In this document: positions 38,339 through 49,127 of the stretch, piece by piece
How the letters are laid out: every line of letters begins with the position of its first letter
Position numbering within the stretch: position 1 is the stretch's first letter
Assembly (NCBI GenBank): GCA_946800325.1
Contig: OX326959.1
Coordinates: 24,807,447-24,871,446 of the forward strand
Length of the DNA: 64,000 nucleotides
From: Luzula sylvatica
Taxonomy: Eukaryota > Streptophyta > Magnoliopsida > Poales > Juncaceae
Direction of reading: 5' to 3'
Notes under the pieces: model-generated
Database searches by the model: none
Told to the model about the DNA's origin: nothing
The model's input: only the letters and a program-made list of their open reading frames with translations
Translations under genes and position numbers: made by a program

Positions 38339-38766
38339 GTGGCCACATGAACGTACACCGAAGAGACCGTGCCAAACTCAGACAACAACCATCAAGCCCG
38401 ACTACAGAAGACCATGAGCAATACAATTCTTTTGCACAATTAGAAGAAGATGTTTCTAACCCTAATTATGTTATATCTGCTTATAACTTCTATTCTCCCC
38501 CACAAAATCAAGTTTTCCTGCTCGGCCCCAATTCAAATATTGGGGACGGAAATTCGAAGCGAAAAAATTGCTCGTTTGATGATTGTCAGGAGGTAATAAG
38601 TAGGAAAAGGCAATATGTTGATCCTGAGTTTCATCTATTTGTGAGGGCTAAATCGCCAGGGGAAGTGCAAAAACTACAAAGGGAGGTAACTACACTAAAC
38701 CCTAGCTACCCAATAGAAGAAATAGATCTTGAACTTAGGCTTGGTAATAGTCCTAAAGTAAATTAG
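38110..38766 (+). CDS. C2H2 zinc-finger transcriptional repressor, SUPERMAN/ZFP10-RBE type
   Basis: Single exon, 218 aa. One plant-type Cys2His2 finger with the QALGGH signature spans residues 63-83 (C63, C66, H79, H83; [20 protein letters not shown]). It is followed by basic [15 protein letters not shown]-terminal EAR repression motif, DLELRLG (206-212), lies close to the end. [11 protein letters not shown] just before the finger is typical of the ZFP10/ZFP11, RABBIT EARS and LIF group, nuclear repressors of organ development and branching (family knowledge). A basic KRRW near residue 18 and KRKN near 171 could aid nuclear import. Start: ATG 38110 gives [10 protein letters not shown]; the internal ATG at 38131 gives MDQAKYW, which resembles the start in relatives, so either may be used. 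No stops or frameshifts; I judge it functional. The exact orthologue cannot be assigned by eye. Confidence 0.92.
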   Translation: MLENNKSMDQAKYWICSKRRWINPRAQPSFFASPYATHHESSWEEQAFAEDTLHIWPPRSYSCSFCRREFRSAQALGGHMNVHRRDRAKLRQQPSSPTTEDHEQYNSFAQLEEDVSNPNYVISAYNFYSPPQNQVFLLGPNSNIGDGNSKRKNCSFDDCQEVISRKRQYVDPEFHLFVRAKSPGEVQKLQREVTTLNPSYPIEEIDLELRLGNSPKVN

Positions 38767-39478
38767 GGTTATCTTTTATCTTTTTCCAAATTGTGTGTCC
38801 ATGAAGTTATGTCTTTTGTTATTAGTGAATTGCTTTCATTTTTCTTGTCTTTCTTCTTGTTGTATTCTCTGGCCGAAGGCCCGTTTAAATATTAATGCAT
38901 TGAGTGTCGTTCTTTCTTATTTCAATTCAAGTTCATCTCATGTGTTACATATGTATTGATTGGAACTTTTCTTTTGGCATATAGTTAATATTAATTTTCA
39001 TCTTTAGCCTTGGAGCTCTAGCACAACAAATGTCAATTGTCTATATGACAATCGTTGAATATAATATATATCGACCGCCTTCTTGATTAATAATGGCACC
39101 CACATCTTTTTATTTTTGCGGTAGTCCGGATAACCCGTTCTGAGATCATCAAAGTTTAATTTTTGTCAGAATTAGAATCTAAATGATGCATTTTGATTTG
39201 ATGATCCAGACATATTTTTGCGAGATCGAGCTTTTCTTTCAGCTCGAATACCTTCACCAATAGGTTGTCTTAAGCTACGCGATTAGGCGATGGAGGATTC
39301 ACGGATACAGAAGTTTCTCAACCACCTTAAGAATGATACGTGAACTAGGATCTTTTCAAAATTAGACATTCATGCACCGTTATATTTTTCTCTCTTTACA
39401 AATTTTATAACTGGTAAGTGGTATATAAGGATACAAATTTTATTTTTGAAGTGTCGAGACCATCATCGTACTTGTTAA

Positions 39479-39510
<32 letters not shown>

Positions 39511-40763
39511 ACCGACAACCTCCACACTGCCCACCCGTTTTTCTACCCCATGCTTCGGTAAAGTTAGCAACAGATTAATATTGAATGAGTTGTGTTTTTA
39601 CTTCTAAAGCATTTTTTTTAATATATTTTGCCAATAAAAAAAATTCATTTCTTTATTCAAAATCGTTTTCTTCATTCAAAACATTGAAAATATATTTTGC
39701 AAACAAATAAACTTGCAGAAGATTGGTTTCATTATATCTATTCATCACAGTACCATTCCTCAGTAACGATGCAAAGTTGAACAACACAGTAGACAGATCT
39801 TGTCTTTATTCAAGAGATCCTATTATATCATGTACGGAAATCACTAAAAAGACATACATTCTTTGAAGCAAATAACTTTTTGCTGTTTATTTGTGTTCCT
39901 TTGCATAAATCTTGTCAATATAGTTGAATTGTAGTGGCCATTAATGTCTTGACAGATATAGAAGCACACATGCCAACACTTAGGAAATACAGTTGGAAGC
40001 TCAACAGTGAATGTAAAACACGAGAGAGAGAGAGAGAGAGAGATGAATCAGGCTGTCAAATTTGTTTGTTTTATGAAAACTATTTCACATACAACAAAGA
40101 GCCTCCCACACTGACACATTCCTTACTGTTTGCATGGGAGGATAATGTAATATAGATCTGCTACGTGACATTGATTGCATTTGAATTGTGCCATGTTATT
40201 AGTATTAGTATTATTATTATTTGTTTTTGATATGTAAGTGCAATTTACATAAATGAGAGTACTCAGCGGTCAGCACTCATATACTACATATTGATATTGA
40301 TTAGTATCGGCACTATCGGGTCTCTTGCACACATATCTAGGTACACTCTGATTTAACAAAATATATGCTAATTAGACATGCAAGCGAATATATATACAAG
40401 ATGTCAACTCTGATTTAAATGAGTTGCAGGAGAATTTATAGTGAAAACAGACATTAAAAAAGCATGAGATATGTGGCAGTGTAGAAATTAATTAAGAACA
40501 ATATACAAAAACAAAAGATCTCAACTCTAAATGGAACTTTTTACTTTTTGAGGAAACTCTAAAGTGATATTTTTGAAACAAACAAAGAACTTTGAACTTA
40601 AAGGGATTAGTAAAGTGCAGTGTGAATGCATGGTTTGTACTTTGTAGAGTCAATGCCTACTGCTATTTTGGTATATTTAATTTTAATTCTTACTGATAGG
40701 TGATTTAAACAAAGTAAGGTTTTGGTCTTTCGATGAATACTATTCTGGTATAAAGGCTCATTT
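38767..40763. other. Intergenic region with a 30-C tract
   Basis: The 3' flank of the zinc-finger gene, then AT-rich spacer. A run of 30 C lies at 39480-39509. A short GA run is at about 40023-40041. No other gene recognised. Confidence 0.55.
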
Positions 40764-40779
40764 AAGAAAGAAACGAGTG

Positions 40780-42557
40780 CAAGGGTTCTTCAATATGCGG
40801 ATGATATTATCATGTTCGTAGAAGCACATCCAAAAAATTTAAAAATTCTAACATACGCCCTAAAAATATTTCAAGCTATCACCGGGCTAAAAATTAATTG
40901 GAAAAAAACCGCTTTCGTCCCAATTGCGGTTCTGACCGACTTGCACCCCACGATCAAAAGAATCCTCAATTGCACACAAAAAGAACTACCAATCTTATAC
41001 CTAGGGATGCCTCTAAACCATAAGAAACCAAGGAAAATATACTTCGTACCGCTCATCAAAAAAATACAATCAAGGCTATCGGGTTGGAAAGGGAAATTCT
41101 TGTCACTTGGTGGCCGACTAACCCTCGCGAAATCGGTCCTCAACTCGATCCCAACCTACTTCATGCAATTCTTTTTTTTTTTTGAAGGAGGTTTGACAAT
41201 GTGTCGAGACCTCGAATATATTAGATTAAAGAAGTGAAACGAGAGAGAGAATTTGGAAAGAATATATAAGACAATATTCTTTTTTTTTTTTGAAGAGAAT
41301 CCTAGGCCACAAATCGCGGCCACAATAGGTTTTTTTTTTTTATATTGATGCCGCCGGGATTCGAACCCACAACCTCTACAACATGAGGGTTTATTGTGCT
41401 GAGCACTCAACCATCTAGGCTATGGGACCATTGGCTACTTCATGCAATGTTTTAAACTACCAAGTTGGTTAATAAAGGAAATGAACAAAATAACAAGGAA
41501 ATTCCTATGGCGAGGAGATCAAAATTGCGTTGGGGCAAATTGCCTCGTCAATTGGAAAAAAGTTTGTCTCCCGAGACAAAACGGAGGTTTATGATTGATT
41601 GACCTAGAGACGCATAACAACGCCCTTCTCCTCAAATGGCTTTGGAAAATCTCGGTTGAACATCAAGGAATGTGTGGCACAACCATGTCCCAAATATACG
41701 GCATTAACCATGCCGCAAACCTCCCCTCCATACCCACACATCACGCATCCTATTTCGTAAAGGATCTAATAGCTCTAATACCCCTCTTCAACATAGCATT
41801 CACTTCGGACCCGACCACCTCCTCACCATCTTGGCTCGGGAAGGAGACCTTCTCCACATCCGCAAGCTATGCGATCACCATCAACCCGGGGATTACGTGC
41901 AATTGGAATACAAAACTTTGGAAAATAAAGGCGCCGCTAAAAGTGAGATTTTTTGGATGGCTAGCGAGCCTAGGAAGAATTTTAACTGGTGACAATCTAT
42001 CGAAGATGAATTTCCTAAATGTAAAAGATTGCAAAAATTGCAACGCTACGGAGGAAACGGGTCACCACCTTTTGATCGATTTCCTTATGCCCGAAGGGTT
42101 TGGGAAGGGATCTCGGCTCATCTCGGACTAGCTTTCCACGGGAAGGATACAATTGTTGACTCGTGGCTCAACAATAGAGCCACCCGAGTCGACTAGGAAA
42201 AAGGTATTTTCGATACTCTCTTCTTCGCAACGATTTGGACCATTTGGAAAAAAAGAAATTCACGACTATTCGAAGGGAAGAAAGCACCACCTTCGATAAC
42301 GATAACAAGGGCTATCAACGAAGGCTCTAATTGGACCAATCATTGCTAAGGAAACACCGTGCATCTTACTCTACTCGGGTAGCACGGATCTCAATCCTCC
42401 TACATGTTGTTCCTTTCTTTTTTTTTCTTTTTTTCTTGTTACCTTTTCCTTTTTTGTTTACGTCTTTTTACATATTCATGTAAAATTGAAAAATGATGTA
42501 TTAAACTGGCTTTAATATATCAACGAAGCAATGCTTCTTAAATTTCAAAAAAAGAAG
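40780..42557 (+). mobile_element. LINE 2: 5'-truncated L1-like LINE with 16-bp target duplication
   Basis: It starts inside the RT (VLQYADDIIMFVEAH), continues with LKINWKKTAFVP, YLGMPLNHKKPRKIYF, LSGWKGKFLSLGGRLTLAKS and, after the SINE, PSWLIKEMNKITRKFLWRGD, and ends with zf-RVT (WKIKAPLKVRFFGWLASLGR, CKNCNATEETGHHLL). The 3' UTR ends in a small hairpin (GAAGCAATGCTTC) and an A-rich tail. AAGAAAGAAACGAGTG flanks both sides (40764-40779 and 42558-42573). Stops occur after GGL at about 41592 and near 42130. Confidence 0.93.
41170..41434 (-). mobile_element. tRNA-derived SINE nested in LINE 2
   Basis: On the minus strand the head carries a pol III box A (TAGCCTAGATGG, complement of 41411-41422) and box B (GGTTCGAATCCC, complement of 41356-41367), as in tRNA-derived SINEs. 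It is followed by A-rich stretches and a terminal poly(A). CTACTTCATGCAAT occurs at 41156-41169 and 41435-41448 and is the target duplication. Removing the insert restores the LINE frame (PTYFMQCFKLPSW). Three A-runs, two of them followed by the same CTTC on the other strand, suggest tail duplication or a composite SINE. Confidence 0.92.
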
Positions 42558-43201
42558 AAGAAAGAAACGAGTGGATCTCTGGTGGATATATATAATCCAG
42601 TTAGTTATATAATACAAATGTAAAGAGAAAGATATCTTAAATATTCTCAGATCGAGGGCAAAACTTAAAGACGAGGAAGGAGCTTACAAAGAGGTAAAAC
42701 TCTTTTTTTTTTTTTAATAAAATAGAGTAGACTCTTAAGCCCTAGTTCTATTGATTTCATTAAATATTTATAAGTTCTTACAATATTTTGAGGATATTTG
42801 CCCTAAATTTTGAAAAAATACTAATCCTAAATACCCTCATTAACAACCATACGAACTTACATATTACTATTAACAAAGCCAAGATTTTAATCCAGCATTA
42901 GCAAAACCTGGAAACTATATTCAATTTTTGCATTTGGTAATTCATTTCTTGGTTTTGCGGTGACCTAGGCATAAAAGGTCCTTCTTCACTCTCTCTGCCT
43001 TTTCTCTCTCTCCCGCCCCTCTTCCTTTCCTCAACAATTGCCGCTCTTCCTCAATCCATCACAGCTCCACCGCATCCCCAATCACAACACCACAACATCC
43101 CTAATCACCTCTCTTACAAACCCTAATCACCTCTCCTCTCATCTCCATCCTCGATGATACTCTTTCATCTCGACTTCCCTCACCTTTAGCCGTCTCCCTT
43201 C

Positions 43202-43816
43202 TTACTCTCCACAAGACACAAATCCTAACTCCTCTAGTTCTTCATGATGTGGAATTTCTGCGTCGTTTGAAGATTTATTGCCATCTATTGAAGAAGTTAA
43301 TCGGTTTGGAACCTGTTTCGATCTTAATTCGTCACTCGGTGGTATGAAATCACGAAGACCATCAGAAATAACTTGCAAGATATGTATTTCTTCTTCTTCT
43401 CTTATGTTTTGTCTCGAATTTATTGAATTTCTTTCTTCGCATGTTAAATCTGACTGAAACCACCAGATTTCCATTTGTTCATTTGCTTTTCTTGAATATG
43501 ATTGCTGATTTAGAGTATTAGATTGTTTCAACCCTAATTTTTGGGTTTTATTGCTTGCATCTCCTTGATTTCGATGTGATTCTTCATTACTTGCACTTGC
43601 ATTTGCACTTTTATCTTCAGTAATTTCTAGATCTGTTCCATCTAGACTTGAACCTTCATATTGCTCTGCTCCTGTGTTTATACCTGTTGTACATGCATCA
43701 TTAAAATCATCAGTGTAGTAGTTCTCTTCATTTATGCTTTCATTATCATAATTCTCATCATTAGTACTATAATCTGAACTAGAATCATTATTGTGATGTA
43801 TATCAAACTGTTGCAT
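43202..43816 (-). CDS. Acidic, low-complexity ORF downstream of the LINE 3 RT ORF
   Basis: 204 aa, starting MQQFDIHHNNDSSSDYSTND, four bases beyond the end of the LINE ORF2 stop codon and in another frame. The N-terminal half is very rich in Asn, Ser, Asp, Glu and Tyr (for example DENYDNESINEENYYTDDF). The second half has EEEEIHILQVISDGLRDFIP. There is no transmembrane segment, zinc finger or recognised domain, and it is probably disordered. It lies within the LINE 3 target duplications, so it travelled with the element. It could be a third LINE ORF, a 3'-transduced host exon, or a chance ORF. The region distal to it (about 43000-43200) looks on the plus strand like a CT-rich host leader with ACCCTAATCACCTCTC repeats, which favours capture. 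I do not recognise it. Confidence 0.4.
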   Translation of the reverse strand: MQQFDIHHNNDSSSDYSTNDENYDNESINEENYYTDDFNDACTTGINTGAEQYEGSSLDGTDLEITEDKSANASASNEESHRNQGDASNKTQKLGLKQSNTLNQQSYSRKANEQMEIWWFQSDLTCEERNSINSRQNIREEEEIHILQVISDGLRDFIPPSDELRSKQVPNRLTSSIDGNKSSNDAEIPHHEELEELGFVSCGE

Positions 43817-43820
43817 ATCA

Positions 43821-45179
43821 TTATATATATATATGAATTAAATTATATATATATGAATTAAGTCTTGTATGCTTAGCTAGTTTATTTAACTTATGTTCAT
43901 ATAGGATATAATCTATCACTTTCCATTCAGAAAAAAAATTATTTGTAAATGTTCTCCTACATCTTTCCAGCCAAGTATGAAACATTATTAAGCTTATTAG
44001 TGACTTATAATCTTTATTTACTTTGGAATTTAGTAATAACTTAAGTGGATTTAATTGATTTGTATATTCCAATCCTAATAAACCATGTATTTTAGACCAA
44101 ATAGATTTTGTGTATTCACATTGTGATATTAAGTGTATTATAGTTTCTTCATCCTTATGGCATAAAACACATCTGTTCACTATATTCCATCCCTTTTTTT
44201 TTAAATTATCAATAGTTAAAACTTTATTCAGAAATATTAGCCAAATAAATATTTTTATTTTTAATTCAATTTGTAATTTCCAGAGTTTATTAAAATAGGC
44301 TTTAACATATACACCTTGTGCTAATATTTTATATGTACTCTTACAGGTATATGTCTTTTTATTATTCCAAGACCATTCAAAAATATCTCTCTGTTGTGGA
44401 TTAAGATCAAGAGACTGACAAAGGTGTTCCAATTGCACAAACTGGTTAAAGGCAACATTTGATAATGGTATGTTAATTCCTAAACTTCTATATAAGTTAT
44501 TCTCATTCATAATTTTTATAAAATATTGCAATGTACCAGTTTTAGTTTCTGAGAAAGAATATAACTCTGAATATTTAAATAGTAAAGGTTTTTCACACCA
44601 TCTTGCTTTCCAAAAGGTAGTATTTTCTCCATTACCAATAATGATATTTAAACTATGATTAAAAAAATATATGTTTTTCATTACATCATTCCAAAAGTAT
44701 GAATAATTTTATAATTTATTTGAGTTAAATCATTATCAGTATTTTTATATATTAAATTATACCAATCTAATTTTCCTTCTGACATGTAATATAACCACAA
44801 CCATTTAATTAGTAATACTTTATTAAAAATATTTAAATTAATTACTCCTAACCCCCCTTTTTCTTTAGGTTGACAAACTATTTCCCAATCTACTAAATTG
44901 TATCCAGTATTAGTACTTCCTTTCCAAAAAAAAAAATTCCTGATTTTATCCATCTCATTAATAACCCATTTAGGAAATCTAAATACATTAAAATAGTAGA
45001 TTGGCAAGGAAGTTAAAACTGAATTCATTAATACTAATCTTCCAGACTTACTAAGTAGACTACCTTTCCATCCACTGAACTTATTTGTTATTTTATCAAT
45101 TAATATCATGTAATCTTCTTTAGATGGTTTTTTAAAGTGTAAAGGTAATCCAAAATATTTTAGGGGTAAGGTCCCAATT
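43821..45179 (-). pseudogene. LINE 3 RT C-terminus and zf-RVT region
   Basis: The first frame (to 44681) reads KFSGWKGSLLSKSGRLVLMN, VFRFPKWVINEMDKIRNFFF, LVDWEIVCQPKEKGGLG and IKWLW. A one-base frameshift at about 44690 (FGMM then stop, whereas the other frame reads FWNDVMKNIYFFN) leads to the second frame, with WKARWCEKPLL and the zf-RVT block IFIWLIFLNKVLTIDNLKKK, CVLCHKDEETIIHLISQCEY. The long open frames and single shift indicate a relatively recent copy. Confidence 0.88.
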
Positions 45180-45269
45180 AAGAGGTAAAACTCTTATTTT
45201 TCAATTATAGCACTAAGCGTCTTACTTCTCGAGGAGCTCTTTTGCAATCAAATATAGAGCAAAGAAAGA

Positions 45270-45657
45270 GACTGTCATATTATTTGATGTTGTTTAAGAT
45301 GATATGTAATGGAGACTTTTGAAAATTCGAGGAATTAAGAAATTAAAAAAAAAGAAACCTTCGAGGAGATAAGAAATTTTTTCATATTATTATTGTCACA
45401 ATTAAATAATAATTAAGACAATGATTATTTCATGTATTATTTTCTTGTATTTGGTAGGGACTTATCTATAAATAGAGGGGTCAAATTAGAGTTTTATTCA
45501 TTCCAACAAATACCAACAATTGAATTGTCTATTTCTCCAGTATAGTAAAATAGTTTGATCGCCGGCCGCCGTGATTTTGTCCCTTCGGAGTTTCGACGTA
45601 AAAAATATTTGTGTTCGTGTATGTTTTTTGTGCTTGTTTGCGGTAACGATCCTAACA
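45270..45657 (+). repeat. 5' LTR of element C (start approximate)
   Basis: Ends ..GGTAACGATCCTAACA. Contains a TATA-type CTATAAATAGAGG (about 45469). The 5' border could be any of several TG dinucleotides between about 45265 and 45300. Confidence 0.55.
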
Positions 45658-45659
45658 AG

Positions 45660-45671
45660 TGGTATCAGGGC
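45660..45671 (+). promoter_or_regulatory. Primer-binding site of element C
   Basis: TGGTATCAGGGC, one base different from TGGTATCAGAGC (initiator Met-tRNA), two bases after the LTR. Confidence 0.8.
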
Positions 45672-45963
45672 AAAGTTTGAGGCTGACAAGAAATGAACGA
45701 GAATAAGGTTTCGGTGAGTCGGTTCCATGGGCGAGACTTCGATTACTGGAAGATGCAAATAGAATCGTTGCTATGCCAGAAGGACCTACATTATGTGCTA
45801 CTCGAGACAAAGCGGGAAAGTATCACAAACGAAGTCAAATGGAAGAAGATGAACCACAAGACGCTTAGTTATATCTAATTATCCCTGACCAAGAACATGG
45901 CATTCAACGACGACTTTCAGAGTCATTAAGGAATTATTCAACACGTACGAGAAACCATCTTCG

Positions 45964-47555
45964 TGAAGGGAATTATCCCGTCCCCGGGCCCGGTTCCCAA
46001 ATCCTGAGATCACGCTTCGATATCGAGGGTACGATGCAAAGTAGGATAGACGATTACCAGCGTGAAATTGTTCACGAACGACGGGTTGATCGCTCGCATC
46101 CTTCTCTTACTCGGTGTCACGTTGGTGACTAGCCCGTGCGTCCCATACCACACGTCTCCCACCGTTTTGACACGCCTCCGGTTGTCTTCGTGCGTCTCAC
46201 GTCCACACACTTCCACAGCCTTTCACTCTCTTACTTCTATGGTTTGATCACAAACGAAGAGCCACAAAGTGCGAACTCCTCTACCCGTATCCACCGTGAG
46301 TCGTAGCCATTGTTCTAAAAATCGGCCTAGGCGCCGCCTGAAAACGCCCAGGTTTAGCCTAGTCGTTTCTGTCTAGGCGGAATTCCGTCTAGACCCGCCT
46401 AAATAGCGCCTAGGCCCGCATAATTCCTCCTAGGCCCGTCCAGGCCAATTAATTTAAAAAAAAAAAAAAAAAAACCTACAACCCATTTCCTTTCTTATTT
46501 CTATTTTTAGTAATTTTATTTTGTGATTTATTTGAATTTGTATTAATGTTATTTTGTAGATTTCATGTTATAATTTGTTTGGACGTTGTTTTAAATAAAT
46601 TAATATGTAGATTTAATGTTATGATTTGTTTGGACGTTGTTTTAAATAAATCAATATGCATTATTTTTAGTATAAAAAATTATAGCACAAATTATAATAT
46701 ATAAAAATTAAAAAAATGACAAAAACTATGTAAAATTACAAATCCGCCTAGATCCCATTAATCCCCGATTAATCCATCTAGGCGCTAGACGGTGTCCATC
46801 CGCCCGACTAGCGCCTATCGATTTCTGTAACATTGGTCGTAGCACCTCGATCGCGGATGCACCAGCCTAGACGATGCACCGGCGAACTTGCATGATTGCG
46901 TTTGATTCTCTAAACTGAGAAAATACCTTTTCTCTTTCTCTCTTTCTCTTCGCACTCTTTCAACACGTGATAAGAGTCTCTCTAATTTCTGGACCGAATT
47001 AGACTTCAATTGATCTGAATTGTCTGTATAGTCTGATTTGACTGAATAGAGAGAGAAAAACATCATATTTATTCAACATAGGATAAGGATGGGTCAAAAG
47101 GTATGTATATCTACTATACACCTTTTCGAACAGAAACTGCATACACCCTTTCATTATTCCGTTGAAACGAAATTGTTAAATCATTCCAACCGACTTCAAA
47201 CCTTCACGAAAGTTGTAGATAATCCTATTATCTTTCCAACCCAATTTGTCTCATCCCAATTGGAGGTCGGATCCGAAAGTTACGACGGTTTTACTAACTG
47301 TATGTCAAACTGCCGCACCCTTTCGGTATTCCATTAAAACGACACTGATACTTCGCTCAAATGAAATATATTTCTACATGAAAGTTCTAGATAATCTCAT
47401 TATCTATCTAACCCAATTTGAACCATTCAAATTGGAGTCGTTATCTGAAAGTTATATCAGTTTTACTAAAACTGTTTCTTATGCCCACGAACGCGTACGT
47501 TCGTTTTTCCTTCTACGTACCATTTTAGCGTTGATCCAAAATTGTATTTCCTTCA
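45964..47555 (-). mobile_element. Solo LTR nested in element C gag
   Basis: The flanks are CTTCG (45959-45963 and 47556-47560). On the minus strand it begins TGAAGGAAATACAATTTTGG, close to the start of the element B LTR, and ends AATTCCCTTCA. After subtracting the hAT MITE and its duplication it is about 1056 bp. It lacks the TTCGAA palindrome pairs of the B LTR. It is therefore a relative of, not the same family as, B. Confidence 0.82.
46308..46835. mobile_element. hAT-type MITE, 528 bp, with 8-bp target duplication
   Basis: GTCGTAGC at 46300-46307 and 46836-46843 is an exact 8-bp duplication. The left end CATTGTTCTAAAAATCGGCC and the reverse complement of the right end, CAATGTTACAGAAATCGATA, form imperfect inverted termini followed by GGCGC-rich motifs (CCTAGGCGCC, GGCGCTAGAC). 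An 8-bp duplication with CA-starting termini indicates the hAT superfamily. The interior is AT-rich with an A19 run; no transposase. Confidence 0.9.
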
Positions 47556-49127
47556 CTTCGCAAGTTGCACCTGGTGTGACGACTTTTTAATTTGTGAATG
47601 ACGGAGGACGGATCTGTCGTGGAACACCTGAATGTTTTTTAAGTTATTTCAAACCAATTGGACTCTTTCAATTTTAACTTTTGAGGAGGTGCGAGACCGC
47701 ATCCGGAATGATGATATTCGACGAAAGGAGCGGAGTGAAGCCTTGGGTTACTCGGATTTGGCATTGAATTTAGAGAGTCCGGTTGTGAAAGTCAGAGAAG
47801 CAACAACCGCGGGCGAGCCAAGTCGAGAGGACGGAACAAGTCAAGGCCATGTGGCGAGCTGGAGTGCTGGAATTGTGGCAAGAAAGGTCACATGAAACGG
47901 GATTGCAAAGCCCCGAGAAACGAGAAGGTGGAATCAAATTCTATAAATGTTGTCACCGAACATGACACATACGAAACTCTCATCTTATGCGTCGACAGTT
48001 TCATTGAGTCGTGGGTCGTGGACTCGGGCGCTTCCTTCCATTTTTCCTCACAGAAAGATAAGTTCTTAAATTTCAAATCAGGAGATTTCAGAAAGGTTCA
48101 CTTAACAGATGGAAATCCTCTAAGCATATCGGGTATATGTGATGTCCAGATAAAATCTAGCAATGGGTTTAGATGGACTTTGCGAGGAGTTCGGTACATT
48201 CCCGGTCTGAAGAAGAGCTTGATATCCGTCAAGCTGATTGATAGTGAAGGCTACAAGACCGTGTTCGAGAACGGGTCGTGGAAGATTACAAAGGGGCCAT
48301 GGTGATAGAGAAAGGTACGATGATGGGAACCATCTATCTGACAGATAATAGGGGAGATTTGTTGCCAGTTTCGAGAGTAGCGACTGATTCGATGTTGTGG
48401 CACAATCGGTTCGGTCATATGAGCCACGGAGGGATGCAAGTGCTGATTTCCAAGGGTCTGTTACCGAAAGTAAAATCGGTACAAGCTGATTTCTGCGAGA
48501 ACTTCGTGCTCAGAAGCAAAGACGGGTTATTTTTTCGAACGCCGGACGAGAACCCAAGACAGGGAAATTAGATCGAGTGCACAGTGACGTGTGTCGACTA
48601 GTTCCGGTCCAGTCTATCGGCGGGTCATGATATTATGTCACCTTCATCGATGATTCAACCAGGAAAGTATGTATCTATTTTATTAAACACAAATCTGACG
48701 AGTTTAATGTTTTTAAAAGATGGAAGGCAAAAGTTGAGACCGAAACAGTCCTGAAGCTGAAATGCTTAAAGTAAGATAATGGAGGGGAGTACGGCGGTGC
48801 CGAGTTCAGAGGATTTTGCGTGGACCAAGAGATTAAGCAGATTCGGTAGGTTCCAAATCGACCTCAGCAGAACGAGGTTGCATAACGCATGAATCGAAAT
48901 CTGAATGAACGGACAAGGGTGATGCGATTGCAGGCAAGATTATCAAAGATGTCATAGGCACATGCGGTTAACACGACCACATGCCTTATCAACCGTACTC
49001 CGATGAAACCACTAAACCTCGAGCTACCTGAAGAGAAATGGAGAGGTAAACAAATTTCCTTTTTCTCATTTGCGAATTTTTGGGAGCATCTTGTATGTCC
49101 ATATTGATGCAGAAAATAGGGACAAAC

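Larger units (their letters stand above)
42705..45179 (-). mobile_element. LINE 3: 5'-truncated L1-like LINE with 16-bp target duplication
   Basis: AAGAGGTAAAACTCTT occurs at 42689-42704 and 45180-45195. On the minus strand the insert starts inside the RT thumb (LPLKYFGLPLHFKKPSKED) and ends in poly(A) (T run at 42705-42715). The RT/zf-RVT end occupies 45179-43821. A further 1.1 kb, including an unexplained ORF, separates it from the tail. Hence the whole 2475 bp moved as one LINE transcript. Confidence 0.9.
45270..49127 (+). mobile_element. Element C: Ty1/copia retrotransposon, 3' part displaced by element B
   Basis: LTR (about 45270-45657), primer-binding site (45660-45671), gag, protease and integrase remnants run on the plus strand until 49127, where element B begins. 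The reading frame at the junction is the integrase C-terminal region (ILYVHIDAENRDKL). Any continuation of C must lie beyond the window. A solo LTR with a hAT MITE is nested in its gag. The LTR start is uncertain; the end is fixed by CCTAACA before the primer-binding site. Confidence 0.85.
45693..49127 (+). pseudogene. Element C gag-protease-integrase remnant
   Basis: The gag opens MNENKVSVSRFHGRDFDYWK, breaks at a TAA (about 45876), is split by the solo LTR (45964-47555), and resumes as KLHLV, RLFNL, MTEDGSVVEHLNVF and LTFEEVRDRIRNDDIRRKER. The zinc knuckle CWNCGKKGHMKRDC is intact (about 47868-47910). Protease reads SWVVDSGASFHFSSQKDKF. The GAG-pre region reads LWHNRFGHMSHGGMQVL. Integrase is recognisable (RKVCIYFIKHKSDEFNVFKR, DNGGEYGGAEFRGFC, NRNLNERTR) but has many stops. 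It is Tnt1-like in knuckle and protease style. Inactive. Confidence 0.85.

Noticed and set aside
47089..47590. Two overlapping plus-strand ORFs of 82 and 114 aa
   Set aside because: They lie within the solo LTR nested in element C and have no domain.
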